DNA of 64,000 nt. It comes from Rufibacter sp. XAAS-G3-1 (GTDB taxonomy: Bacteria; Bacteroidota; Bacteroidia; Cytophagales; Hymenobacteraceae). The position numbers and the translations under genes are program-made. The notes below the pieces were generated by a model that had not been told where the DNA came from, ran no database searches, and worked only from the letters and a program-made list of their open reading frames with translations. The stretch is from the NCBI RefSeq assembly GCF_013623775.1, contig NZ_JABFAM010000004.1, positions 310,001-374,000 of the forward strand, in the 5' to 3' direction. How positions within the stretch are numbered: position 1 is the first letter of the stretch; every line of letters starts with the position of its first letter. Of this stretch, positions 7,798 through 15,891 are shown in pieces.

Positions 7798-7900
7798 AGG
7801 TTATGCAAGCATAGGCGGGTTTGCCCGCCTCTTTAACAACACTTATTTAAAATTAAATCCGCGCTTGCGTGCTTTTTCTTGCACCCGCCAACAGATTACC

Positions 7901-7936
7901 GCTTTAAGCCTCTTATTGGTAAAACAGGCCCAAAAC
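7901..7936. repeat. 36-bp palindromic repeat D, copy 5
   Basis: GCTTT-AAGCC-TCTTAT-TGGT-AAAACA-GGCCC-AAAAC, 5 bp past the ccmD stop codon and before ccmE. Confidence 0.7.
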
Positions 7937-7941
7937 GGTTT

Positions 7942-8220
7942 TTATTGCCGAAGCTCACGCTCTAGTCGGCCAATTTTTTTGTCTAAGCTAATCAGGTAGA
8001 ACAGCACCCCCAACAATATGCTTACCAGCACTGCCACCACAATGTAGATTTTACCGTCACGGCGCATGACATCGGCCATCTCTGGGGATGAAGCCGTTTG
8101 GGCCTGCGAAGAGAACTCTACCGTTGAAGTAGCCTCAGAACCGGTCTGTGCCGAAGCAGGAACCGAGAAGCCAGCCGCCCACGTGAGGAGCAGCACCAGG
8201 AGCCATTTATGCATTTTCAT
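7942..8220 (-). CDS. ccmD: CcmD-family protein
   Basis: A 92-aa protein with a cleavable signal sequence (to about residue 25, PASAQ), a short linker, one membrane helix (about 58-77, IYIVVAVLVSILLGVLFYL) and a basic C-terminal tail DKKIGRLERELRQ. The helix plus charged tail is the CcmD family pattern; CcmD helps release holo-CcmE from the CcmABC complex in E. coli. Bacteroidota versions have the extra N-terminal signal seen here. Its 5' end overlaps the end of ccmC by 14 bp, indicating translational coupling. Confidence 0.85.
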   Translation of the reverse strand: MKMHKWLLVLLLTWAAGFSVPASAQTGSEATSTVEFSSQAQTASSPEMADVMRRDGKIYIVVAVLVSILLGVLFYLISLDKKIGRLERELRQ

Positions 8221-8872
8221 AGAATCGTTGCTTTAAAACTTCCAAACGGGTGCGAAGGTGCACCACCCAAACCCCTAAGAGCGTCCACCCCAGCACGGCC
8301 GGATAAAACACGGCCCGCAAACGGCTGTCCAGGTCATAGGCGTTGAAACCGGGGTTTCCGCCGTTGCCCGGGTGCAGGGAATCTGTGAGGCGCGGCAGAA
8401 TAAACAAGAGCGGGATAAGCGCCGCAAACGCGAAGATGTTGTACACCGCCCCAATACGGGCGCGCTGCTGATGGTCTTGGAAAGAACCCCGCAGAATAAG
8501 ATAAGCAAAGTAAATCAGGAGCCCGATGGCCGAGGCATTCTGCTTGGGATCATTGCTCCAGAACTCGCCCCACGTGAAACGGGCCCATTCCATGCCGGTG
8601 ATAATGCCCAGCACGCCAAACAGAATGCCCACCTTGGCCGCCTCATACGCGATGATGTCGTTCCGGGACAAGGGGTTTCTGAGGTATTTTATGGAATACA
8701 CCACCGAAACGAGCAAAATCACGATCATCCCAAACCACATAGGCACGTGAAAATACAGGTTGCGGATCGTCTCGTTCAGAATAGCCAGACGGGGCACCTC
8801 ACTGAGCATACCCACCACTACTGTATACAGCAACAGGAGAATCGTAAGCCATTTCCACCAACTTAGTCTCAT
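8207..8872 (-). CDS. ccmC: CcmC haem lyase / haem-handling membrane protein
   Basis: About 221 aa with six membrane segments. The tryptophan-rich motif reads WGEFWSNDPKQNASAIGLLI (near residues 100-120), with membrane-boundary histidines such as FHVPMWFG (about residue 42) and in the later loop. CcmC loads haem onto CcmE at the periplasmic face. The ATG at 8872 (MRLSWWKWL) is preferred; a TTG two codons upstream (8878) would add only two residues. The gene begins a few bases after the stop of a GIY-YIG gene and overlaps ccmD, so all are probably one transcript. Confidence 0.93.
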   Translation of the reverse strand: MRLSWWKWLTILLLLYTVVVGMLSEVPRLAILNETIRNLYFHVPMWFGMIVILLVSVVYSIKYLRNPLSRNDIIAYEAAKVGILFGVLGIITGMEWARFTWGEFWSNDPKQNASAIGLLIYFAYLILRGSFQDHQQRARIGAVYNIFAFAALIPLLFILPRLTDSLHPGNGGNPGFNAYDLDSRLRAVFYPAVLGWTLLGVWVVHLRTRLEVLKQRFYENA

Positions 8873-8879
8873 TTTCAAT

Positions 8880-9455
8880 TCAGTTACTAGTAAGAGAAGT
8901 CCTCTTCAATCTGTTATTTGAGCCCGGTTTCCCGAACATCGGTTTCAATTCACGCCACAGTCCGTCTTCAATATTCTGCAAAATAGTCTGATTATCGGTT
9001 TCAATCTCAAAGCACTTCAACTCAAACGCTATATTATCTGCACAGACAAATCTATTCAGCTTTAGGGAGAACGTTCCTTTGTATCCAAAGCCACAATGTT
9101 CTTCAATTCTTTTCCTCAGGGAATTTGAGCTGCCCACATACAGGCTATTGTTTCCACTAAAACCATTATACCTGGGCAGTTTCCATTCTTTCTTGTCCTC
9201 TTTAGACATTTTGCCGAAAATCTCAGCAATAGTTTCAGGCTGGTCTGTTGTTAATGAGTATATCCATTTTCCTTTTTTGGGAACTTGGGAGATAACTATA
9301 GAATTTCTTTTATCCTCAGATAAATCAGCAAAGGTAAACTTAAACACCTTTGGTTCTATACTTTCGGCAGTAGGTATAAAAGCTTCAAGGGCAACAGCCT
9401 GTTTTTTCAAACTTTCCGCCTGAGCCTTCAAAGAGTTAGCCAGTACTACCTCCAT
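8880..9455 (-). CDS. GIY-YIG nuclease-superfamily protein inserted in the ccm cluster
   Basis: A 191-aa protein. The central region resembles a GIY-YIG fold: a WIYSL strand near residue 65 could be the first half, SLYVGSSNSLRKRIEEH (about 105-121) gives the YIG strand and the catalytic-type Arg, and NIEDGLWRELKPMFGKPGSNN (about 160-180) gives the helix Glu and terminal Asn. GIY-YIG domains cut DNA in homing, repair or restriction enzymes; the role here is unknown. The codons and flanks are visibly AT-richer than the ccm genes on both sides. It sits between ccmB and ccmC, ending 7 bp before ccmC, which suggests a recently acquired cargo gene sharing the operon transcript. Confidence 0.7.
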   Translation of the reverse strand: MEVVLANSLKAQAESLKKQAVALEAFIPTAESIEPKVFKFTFADLSEDKRNSIVISQVPKKGKWIYSLTTDQPETIAEIFGKMSKEDKKEWKLPRYNGFSGNNSLYVGSSNSLRKRIEEHCGFGYKGTFSLKLNRFVCADNIAFELKCFEIETDNQTILQNIEDGLWRELKPMFGKPGSNNRLKRTSLTSN

Positions 9456-9499
9456 CTTTCAAATACCAACCACTAAACACAAACAACTACCTACTAAAC

Positions 9500-10168
9500 T
9501 CAACTTCGCCACAAGTACGGGAACAGAATATAAGACACGGTTACCACAATCATATTGATCGCCAGCAAGACCAGTGCCTCGTCCAGACTCACGGAGGGAT
9601 CCAGCCCGTCAATGGCGTTCTTGGACATCTTCATGAGCATGAGCAACATGGGCACCATTACCGGGAAGCTCAGCACCGCCATGAGCGTACCGGTATTCGC
9701 CGCCTTAGCCGCGATGCCGGAGATCATGGTCAGCGACGAAGCAAACCCGATGGCCCCCAGCACAATGGTGACTAAGAACATGCCCACGTCCTGTACCGGG
9801 TTCCCAATCACCACTGCATAGAACGTAAAACACAGCAGTGACAGTACCAGCATAAGCGCCGCATTGTAGATCATCTTGGCCAGAATCACCCCCTGCGGAC
9901 TCACCACACTATAATAATAGAGCAGCCGTCCGCGGCTTTCCTGGGCAAAGCCTTTGGCAATGGCATTCACCGCGGTAAAAAGCAGAATAATCCAGTACAA
10001 TGCGTTCCAGACCGGCACCTCCAGGCTGCCGAAACGCAAACTGAAGCTGAGATAGCAAATGAAAACGGTGCTGCCCACGTACAGGAGCATGCCGTTAAAC
10101 GCATACTTCTGCCGCCATTCCAGCACAAAATCCTTTTGCATCAGGTAGATAACCTCTTTCAGCAGCAC
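9500..10168 (-). CDS. ccmB: CcmB haem-exporter membrane subunit
   Basis: A 222-aa protein with six hydrophobic segments; EWRQKYAFNGMLLYVGSTVF and FAQESRGRLLYYYSVVSPQGVIL-like segments are typical of CcmB. CcmB is the membrane part of the CcmAB ABC transporter that drives release of holo-CcmE from CcmC. The GTG at 10168 is chosen because the N-terminal residues MLLKEVIYLMQKD align with the family start, and AAGAAGAA precedes it; the alternative ATG at 10141 would trim nine residues. The ATPase subunit ccmA is not in the window. It is the first gene of the cluster in transcription order. Confidence 0.9.
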   Translation of the reverse strand: MLLKEVIYLMQKDFVLEWRQKYAFNGMLLYVGSTVFICYLSFSLRFGSLEVPVWNALYWIILLFTAVNAIAKGFAQESRGRLLYYYSVVSPQGVILAKMIYNAALMLVLSLLCFTFYAVVIGNPVQDVGMFLVTIVLGAIGFASSLTMISGIAAKAANTGTLMAVLSFPVMVPMLLMLMKMSKNAIDGLDPSVSLDEALVLLAINMIVVTVSYILFPYLWRS

Positions 10169-10296
10169 TTCTTCTTATTTTGGGGCAAAGGTACAACACA
10201 AATGCGTCTGGTGAGATGATTTCCGTCATTATTCCCGCTGGGGCGGCGTGATTTGGGGTTACTTTTAGGAAATCAGGTGTAAAACATACAAAATAG

Positions 10297-10326
10297 AAAG
10301 GCCCGCCATAACTGGCGGGCCCCTTT
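10297..10326 (-). terminator. Terminator after the TonB-dependent receptor gene
   Basis: GCCCGCCA-TAAC-TGGCGGGC (10301-10320), 8-bp perfect stem, flanked by AAAG and CCCTTT. It is read from the minus-strand receptor gene. The remaining bases of the 312-bp gap hold repeat E1 and nothing else I recognise. Confidence 0.75.
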
Positions 10327-10428
10327 ACGCATGAGGGACTAGGTCATGCGCAAAGTGATTGGCCTATCATATTATCTCACCCATATTGATAGCCAATTTA
10401 TTCATCTTGACGGCAAATTCATTTTAGG

Positions 10429-10478
10429 GCAGGTTTGAAATTCATCTTTTGCGCTGCAAAAACGCAATTCAAACCTGC
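10429..10478. repeat. Repeat E, copy 1 (short hairpin form)
   Basis: 11-bp terminal inverted repeat GCAGGTTTGAA / TTCAAACCTGC around ATTCATCTTTTGCGCTGCAAAA. The TTTnAAATTTCATCTTTnGCGCTnCAAA core is shared with 60646-60801. It abuts the stop codon of the TonB receptor gene. Confidence 0.65.
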
Positions 10479-10480
10479 GC

Positions 10481-13345
10481 TTAGAAAACCAGGTAAGTCA
10501 CACCTACTGAATAGGTTCTGCCTAATTTGTAGGCGCTGTAGATAAACTCCTGGCCATTGAACTCGTGGCTGTGTTTGTACTCTGGGTTCAGAATGTTCTC
10601 TACCGCCACTTTCGCCGTAAAGTGCTGACCTAATCCTTTAGAAACCACCATGCTCATCATAGGGCGGGAGCGTTCATAAATATTAGGAGTACCTCCTACA
10701 GAGATAGCCGAGATTCTGTCGCCAAAAACGCTGTAGTTTGCGGTTGCGATGAGGCGTAATGGATCATTTTGGTAGGTTAAGCTGGCATTGGCTACGAAGG
10801 GAGACTGCCCGAACAATGGTCTTGTGGCCTCTGCCTCTGGCCTTACCGCCCTAATCTGCTCCAACTCTCTGGCAGAGATACCTACCCTGGACTCAATCAA
10901 AGACAAGTTGGCACCCACCAAAAAGTTCTTCATAGCTGGTGTAATGAAAGACAGGCGCTTGTTTACCTCAAACTCCAGCCCATACACCTTGGCATTGTTC
11001 ACATTCTGAATGAAGATTTCATTGTTCAGGGCCAGGGTGTTGATGCTGCGCTCAATAGGGTTATTAAAGTTCTTAAAGAAGGCACTCACACTAATAAACT
11101 CCCCCAGTTCTGGGTACCATTCCCACCGGGCATCAATATTGTCTATCTGGGTTCTTTTAAGGTTGGCGTTACCTGTAAAGGCTGGCTCACCCACAAAGTC
11201 ATACGAGGTATAAGGAGCGATCTCTCTAAAGTTAGGCCGGGCCAATGTTCTGGATACACCAAACCGCAGGTTCATCTTGTCTGTAAGGCTGTAGGTAGCG
11301 TTAACAGAAGGCAACACGTCTACCTGGTTCAACTCGCCTGGCGCTAAATTCCTGTTGAAGCTTTCTACAAAAATATCGGTTGTCTCTACCCGGGCGCCTG
11401 CCACTACCCGCAATTCCTTTGAGATTGGCAGGTCAATCATGGCGTAGCCGGCATAGACAGACTCTTCTCCATCATAATTGTTTGTCCGCTGGGTACCGTC
11501 CTGTAAGTACACGCCGTACGCATACCTACCCTCATTCTCAGGATCGCCGGGGCGTGATACTACCCCTAAGTGATGGGGAGCAAAAAAGTCGGCAATGTTT
11601 CCGTTGTAGTTGTAATCATTGTTGAACCTGTAGCGATAAATATTCTCCCGGAACGTTCTGTTTTTGCGCAAGGCTGCCGCCCCATACTTTACTTTTGCTT
11701 CTAACCCGCTCCAGACGGTAAGAGGAGTGGTGACATTCACTTTCACATCTAGGTTGGTCTCATCCAGATCACGGAAGAAGCGGGCGGGCAAGGTGTAGGC
11801 GGCTGGCTGAATTCTGTAAGCCGTATCTGCACCCGTTACAAAGTAATCATTGGCAAAGAAACGCAGGTCTGGCTCATCTTGCTGTGACAGGGTAAAGGAG
11901 GCAAGCCAGTCAACCACGCTTTTCTTGAAGCCGGGCAGCACGTGCTCCCCTTTTAACTGGGCGCTGGAAAGTGCGCGTTGGGTATAGTGGAGGGCTCTTG
12001 ATTCAAAGATGTTCCGGCGCGACTCATCACCATACAAGCCTGATGTCTCTGGGAAGATACCGTTAAGGTACCGGCTTGAGTTTTGGCCGCTCTGGTTTCT
12101 CATCACGTTCAGCGCAATCTTGTTGTTAGGATTAAACTTCATAGAGAAGTTTGCCAGAAGCCCCAGTGACACATCTTCTACGCCTCTTTCATCATCCAAA
12201 AGGCTTTCTACCAGAAGCTCGTTTGCATTGGCACTGGTTAATTCCCACAGGCCAAACGTTCCGTTGTTATAATAGGAGAAGGCTCTTTGGTAAGAAAGCC
12301 CTACCACATAGCCAAACTGACGCCCGAACAGCTCTGTCTGGTTACCTAAGGAGAAAGAGTGAGAATGATTGACAGGGGCCGCATTTCTTGTGGGGGCCAT
12401 CTCTGTGTTGAAGGCATTGGTAGCTCTGTCTATGCGCTCAGCAACGGTTTGGCTGGAAGCACTCTCAAAGGGAATTTCATAGTTGATTTCACCAGGTACT
12501 GCTCTGGTTCCATCATCAAACCCTAACCAATCTGTTTTTCCTTTGTTGCTGGTTAAGAAGTTCTTGTTGAAAGTGGTCTGGTCGTTGACTCCTATTGAGG
12601 TAGAGAATTGAAGGGTGAATCTGTCCGGAAAATCTTTTGTGGTGATATTCACAAAACCACCAGAGAAACTGCCTGGCATATCAGGCGTAAAGGTCTTAGA
12701 TACTGTTAGGTTGTCTAGCAGGTTAGATGGGAAAAGATCCATCTGCACCGTGTTGCGGTTGGGATCCAGGCCCGGAATTTCGGCCCCGTTCAATGACGTT
12801 TTCACGTAACGGTCACCAAGGCCGCGCACATACACATACTTACTTCCCTCTACAGATAAGCCCGTCACGCGGGACAAGGCGGCGGCGGCATCACTGTCAC
12901 CGCTTCGGGAGAACTGCTCTGCCGAGATACCGTCCATCACGGTGGCAGATTTCTTCTGCATGTTGCGCAGCGTATTCTCAGAATTTCTGATGGCTCGGCC
13001 TTCCACCACTACTTCTTGCAAATTAGTAGCGGCTGCGCCTAAGGAGATGTTCAGAACCGTTACTTCATTGCTTTTTACAACAACCCCGGTTACTGTTTTA
13101 GGTTCATAAGAAAGGTAAGACGCAATTACTTCATAAGTACCCGGCGCAAGATTGGTTAAATTGAACTTACCATCCAGGTCAGTGGCGGCGGCGTTGGACG
13201 TTCCTTTTATCTGGACAGTCGCCCCAATAAGAGGCTCATTGTTTTCGCCGCTTTTGAGTTGCCCCCTGACTATTCCGCTCTGCGCAAGGGCGGTACCTAC
13301 CAAAAGGAGGTATAAGCTAAGGAAGCTTAGTACTTTTCGTAACAT
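10481..13345 (-). CDS. TonB-dependent outer-membrane receptor with carboxypeptidase-like domain
   Basis: A 954-aa outer-membrane protein. A signal peptide (residues 1-21, GTALAQ) leads to a carboxypeptidase-regulatory-like beta-sandwich (about 24-105; SGENNEPLIGATVQIKGTS). The plug follows (about 120-250; AAAALSRVTGLSVEGSKYVY and VRGLGDRYVKTSLNGAEIPG), then a 22-strand barrel ending in aromatic residues (SVGVTYLVF). It imports an unknown ligand with TonB energy. The gene upstream on the same strand encodes a surface beta-helix lipoprotein, so the two probably form a receptor plus surface partner, analogous in logic but not in sequence to SusC/SusD. A hairpin at 13388-13427 between them could reduce expression of this gene. 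The ligand is unknown. Confidence 0.9.
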   Translation of the reverse strand: MLRKVLSFLSLYLLLVGTALAQSGIVRGQLKSGENNEPLIGATVQIKGTSNAAATDLDGKFNLTNLAPGTYEVIASYLSYEPKTVTGVVVKSNEVTVLNISLGAAATNLQEVVVEGRAIRNSENTLRNMQKKSATVMDGISAEQFSRSGDSDAAAALSRVTGLSVEGSKYVYVRGLGDRYVKTSLNGAEIPGLDPNRNTVQMDLFPSNLLDNLTVSKTFTPDMPGSFSGGFVNITTKDFPDRFTLQFSTSIGVNDQTTFNKNFLTSNKGKTDWLGFDDGTRAVPGEINYEIPFESASSQTVAERIDRATNAFNTEMAPTRNAAPVNHSHSFSLGNQTELFGRQFGYVVGLSYQRAFSYYNNGTFGLWELTSANANELLVESLLDDERGVEDVSLGLLANFSMKFNPNNKIALNVMRNQSGQNSSRYLNGIFPETSGLYGDESRRNIFESRALHYTQRALSSAQLKGEHVLPGFKKSVVDWLASFTLSQQDEPDLRFFANDYFVTGADTAYRIQPAAYTLPARFFRDLDETNLDVKVNVTTPLTVWSGLEAKVKYGAAALRKNRTFRENIYRYRFNNDYNYNGNIADFFAPHHLGVVSRPGDPENEGRYAYGVYLQDGTQRTNNYDGEESVYAGYAMIDLPISKELRVVAGARVETTDIFVESFNRNLAPGELNQVDVLPSVNATYSLTDKMNLRFGVSRTLARPNFREIAPYTSYDFVGEPAFTGNANLKRTQIDNIDARWEWYPELGEFISVSAFFKNFNNPIERSINTLALNNEIFIQNVNNAKVYGLEFEVNKRLSFITPAMKNFLVGANLSLIESRVGISARELEQIRAVRPEAEATRPLFGQSPFVANASLTYQNDPLRLIATANYSVFGDRISAISVGGTPNIYERSRPMMSMVVSKGLGQHFTAKVAVENILNPEYKHSHEFNGQEFIYSAYKLGRTYSVGVTYLVF

Positions 13346-13387
13346 AAAAAATTGGAAAGATTGGGTGAGAAAAATCTTAAGAAGAAA

Positions 13388-13427
13388 GGTTCAGGTGCTG
13401 AACCAAGTCCCACTCAGCACCTGAACC
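13388..13427 (-). terminator. Attenuator-like hairpin between lipoprotein and receptor genes
   Basis: Perfect 14-bp inverted repeat (GGTTCAGGTGCTGA and its complement, 12-bp loop). On the minus strand it is followed by a U-rich stretch (complement of 13364-13387). It lies between two co-directional genes, so partial termination is likely. Confidence 0.7.
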
Positions 13428-13439
13428 CAAAGGGCAATG

Positions 13440-14831
13440 TTATTGCAGATAACCTAGTTTATCTAGGTAAGTCCAGCCTTTCATCCAGTTGCTAGTGCCG
13501 TTGAAGGCACCCACATAGTTGGCAGGGATCCAGGTGAAGTTATTGCCATTGGCAGGCATTGCCGCAGCCCCGGTTAAGGCAGCGCTACCCGTAGGAAGCA
13601 AAGGATTAAGGCCTTTGTTGGTTGCTCTACTAATACCACCCAGCACATTGGTAGCGGTAACACGGTTATTGTTAGCCTGAAGATGGCTTAGCAGATACTC
13701 TTGGTTGGCGGCCACACCTGCTATACCCGCAAATGTGTTGTTGTTGACGTTATAGAAGATATTGTTTCCAAAAACAAGGTCTCCTACCTCCAGGCGCTGA
13801 CGGCTATCCCCAACATTACCAGCCACATCTTCCACCACAATACCCCCGGTGAACTCTGCGAAAATGCTGTTATGGATTTTACCACCGGCATTGTCTACCA
13901 GCATTACGGCATTCTGCCCGGCTTTGGTCTTGCTTCCAATGATAGTGGCATTATAGATAGTAGGGATGGCAAATGGCTGAACGTCATCTGGGTTTGAACC
14001 GCCGTCAAACTCTCCACCGGTACCACCCGCGTTGTCATTGTAGATCCCGAACCAGAACTGGTTCAGACCTCTCCAGCCTTGATCGTAGTCAAACATGTCA
14101 TCACCACAGAAAGCAGACACTAAGTATTTGGTGTTTACTGTCCCGCCAAACCACTCAAAGCCGTCATCTTGATTTGCGAACACCTCTACGTACTCAATGG
14201 TAGTACCTCTACCAACCCCTCCCATGGTCAACCCATTGATTTCATTGTTAGCGCCAATAAGTGTGCCGGCATGTCTGATGGACACATACTTAAAGATCCC
14301 GGAGTCATCATTGTCATTATTCCCGCCGTATAACCCTCTGGTCTCTAGCGTAGAGATTCCTTCAATAGAGGCTTCCCCACCTGTTCTGTTGATGGTAGCA
14401 TTGCCAAGTATGATCACACCACCCCACAGCCCGTTAGCGTCTAAGGCCAGATCAGTTGTACTAGAAAGGTCGTCATCTTCGGCTGTAAAAATGATTGGCT
14501 CTGCGACAGTACCCTCAGCCCTGATTTTACCACCACGCGCCACAATAAGAGCACTGGCATTTTCACCTTCGCCCGGTTTTGCTTTGATAACGGTGCCTGG
14601 CTCAATGGTCAATGTCTGTCCTGCGTTCACAAACACCAAACCATCTAAGATGTAAGTATTTTCTGAAGTCCAGGTTGTGGTACCAACCCCTCCGGCAGAT
14701 GCTTCTACCACTATTTTTTCACCTTCTTCTACTACCTCGTCCATTGGATCATCATCATCACCACAGGATGGGAATGCAAGCACAGAACCTGCCATCAACA
14801 GTGAGAATAAGAATTTGCTCGTCTTTTTCAT
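13440..14831 (-). CDS. Surface lipoprotein with right-handed beta-helix
   Basis: A 463-aa lipoprotein. The signal peptide ends at lipobox LAFPSC (C23) and is followed by GDDDDPMDEVVEE, the acidic pattern used by Bacteroidota to send lipoproteins to the cell surface. The body has repeated short strands and turns typical of a parallel beta-helix: AGQTLTIEPGTVIKAKPG, GKIRAEGTVAEPIIFTA, GLWGGVIILGNATINRTGG, GIFKYVSIRHAG, GTTIEYVEVFANQDDGFEWF. It probably binds or processes a ligand for the TonB receptor encoded just downstream. The substrate is not recognisable; an enzyme such as a lyase is possible because many beta-helices are, but no catalytic motif is evident. Confidence 0.82.
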   Translation of the reverse strand: MKKTSKFLFSLLMAGSVLAFPSCGDDDDPMDEVVEEGEKIVVEASAGGVGTTTWTSENTYILDGLVFVNAGQTLTIEPGTVIKAKPGEGENASALIVARGGKIRAEGTVAEPIIFTAEDDDLSSTTDLALDANGLWGGVIILGNATINRTGGEASIEGISTLETRGLYGGNNDNDDSGIFKYVSIRHAGTLIGANNEINGLTMGGVGRGTTIEYVEVFANQDDGFEWFGGTVNTKYLVSAFCGDDMFDYDQGWRGLNQFWFGIYNDNAGGTGGEFDGGSNPDDVQPFAIPTIYNATIIGSKTKAGQNAVMLVDNAGGKIHNSIFAEFTGGIVVEDVAGNVGDSRQRLEVGDLVFGNNIFYNVNNNTFAGIAGVAANQEYLLSHLQANNNRVTATNVLGGISRATNKGLNPLLPTGSAALTGAAAMPANGNNFTWIPANYVGAFNGTSNWMKGWTYLDKLGYLQ

Positions 14832-14905
14832 GACTATGGGTTAAAAGATGTAAGGGTTTTCAGCTCTAACTGTAAGGCTAAACCTTGCCCCCGTGTATTG
14901 TTTGA

Positions 14906-14913
14906 CAAAAGTA
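14906..14913 (-). promoter_or_regulatory. Candidate -7 element for the lipoprotein/receptor unit
   Basis: TACTTTTG on the minus strand matches the Bacteroidota TAnnTTTG element, 75 bp before the ATG. No good -33 TTTG is seen at the expected distance. Confidence 0.35.
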
Positions 14914-15058
14914 GACCCGCCACTTTACCCGAGAATTAACCCTTCATTACCCTATTGTTAACTTTCTCTTTGGTATGTTATAGAAACATTAAGCCATGTT
15001 TTTAAACAGGTCATCTTCATTAACTTACACCTAAACCCAAGCGTAACAGGCACAAAAA

Positions 15059-15082
15059 AGCCCTATCATTTCTGACAGGGCT
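15059..15082 (-). terminator. Intrinsic terminator with no clear gene
   Basis: AGCCCTATCA-TTTC-TGACAGGGCT stem (one G-U pair) with a T6 tract on the minus strand. It stops transcripts arriving from the right. The only open frame just before it (stop at 15115) is a probable gene remnant. Confidence 0.75.
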
Positions 15083-15114
15083 CCACTACACATAAAGAAG
15101 GAACTGTATTCTGC

Positions 15115-15255
15115 TTATCGCTTAACAATGGGAGTTGCCGGACTCTGTAGGCCAGGCAAATCTCCTGCTGGGCCGAACTCAACAGCCTTCACCAACTCCT
15201 GAAACAGACATCCACTTCTTCCGCCTGTAAGACATTGCACAACTGCTGTGACATG
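15115..15255 (-). other. Possible 3' remnant of a lost gene
   Basis: A minus-strand frame ends at a TAA at 15115-15117, 33 bp before a textbook terminator. Its last about 45 codons (from about VVQCLTGGRSG to TPIVKR) are not part of any repeat, whereas everything upstream is repeat A. This could be the tail of a gene truncated by repeat A. I do not recognise the residues, so it may be non-coding. Confidence 0.2.
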
Positions 15256-15269
15256 ATGGTGGGGCGCCA

Positions 15270-15658
15270 GAAACCCACCCCTACCCTTCCCAAGAGGGAA
15301 TGCGCCTTTAAAGAAGAAAGGAATGCGTGAGAGACAAGGCAGTGCCTGGTCTCTACGGGTTATCATCACCGCTGCCCTTACTTACTTTCCCCAGTTCCAG
15401 TCTTCCCCGAGCGCGCCTCGCTTTTGGCCTTGAACAGGCAAAACTAAGCGGAAAAGGCGTCCCAGGCCGAAAGGGCAGTGCGAGAGGGGAAGACGGGGCC
15501 CCGCGGCCGTGAGCGCATACCGCCTAAGATGAAACAATGCAGCACCTGCACCCACGCAACAAACGGACAAGCCAAGGGAACAGCATACTCCATGCACCGG
15601 CTAATCCCTCAAGAGAAGCCAGTTCCAGGCAGAGGCCAAAGCGCAGAAAGGAACCAAT
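15270..15658 (+). repeat. Structured repeat A, copy 1 (long form)
   Basis: About 390 bp shared with 17380-17727 and, from 15390 on, with 27590-27860. It includes an upstream hairpin (15330-15355; GAGACAAGGC / GCCTGGTCTC). The core hairpin spans 15400-15494: GTCTTCCCC pairs with GGGGAAGAC, CTCGC with GCGAG, and TTTTGGCCT with AGGCCGAAA. A conserved GC-rich tail (GGGGCCCCGCGGCCGTGAGC) follows. No coding frame is shared between copies. Confidence 0.85.
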
Positions 15659-15680
15659 AGATTCGCTTATCACTTCAGCT

Positions 15681-15716
15681 GTTTTGGTGCTATTTTCGCG
15701 AAAACAGCGCCAAAAC
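15681..15716. repeat. 36-bp palindromic repeat D, copy 6
   Basis: GTTTT-GGTGC-TATTTT-CGCG-AAAACA-GCGCC-AAAAC; arms pair almost completely (GTTTTGG/CCAAAAC). Confidence 0.8.
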
Positions 15717-15750
15717 AAAGAGGCAGCCTTAAAAGCTGCCTCTTTGTTTT
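15715..15750 (-). terminator. Hairpin terminator near the MoxR gene
   Basis: Perfect 13-bp stem ACAAAGAGGCAGC / GCTGCCTCTTTGT with a 7-base loop. T-rich bases lie on both sides, so it could act in either direction; it lies 145 bp past the MoxR stop. Confidence 0.75.
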
Positions 15751-15770
15751 GGCTAAAATCATACATGAAG

Positions 15771-15883
15771 CTGCTTCGTGTTTTATGCCTGCTTTCATAA
15801 AAACAGCCTAAAAACGATGGCACCAGCGGACACTTGCGGCAGAGGAACTGCCTTAAAAGCCGGTTAAGGAAAAACCTAAACAG
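15771..15883. repeat. Repeat B, copy 2 (contains repeat D copy)
   Basis: Aligns along its 113 bp with 24821-24934. Shared blocks are TTTCATAAAAACAGCCTAAA, ACGAtGGcACCAGC, ACttGC, TTAAAAGCCGGTTA and CTAAACAG. The left terminal arm is decayed here. It ends 8 bp before the MoxR stop codon. Confidence 0.7.
15780..15815. repeat. 36-bp palindromic repeat D, copy 7
   Basis: GTTTT-ATGCC-TGCTTT-CATA-AAAACA-GCCTA-AAAAC, nested in repeat B copy 2. Confidence 0.7.
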
Positions 15884-15891
15884 GCTCTTCC

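Noticed and set aside
15400-15494. Core hairpin of repeat A as a tRNA or tmRNA
   Set aside because: No T-arm (GTTCGANTC), anticodon arm or CCA end can be found; the stem is one long interrupted hairpin.
15270-15658. Open frames on both strands over repeat A copy 1 (also 17431-17733 and 27318-27958)
   Set aside because: The frames differ between copies, translate to low-complexity Arg/Pro/Ser-rich strings, and conservation follows base pairing rather than codons.
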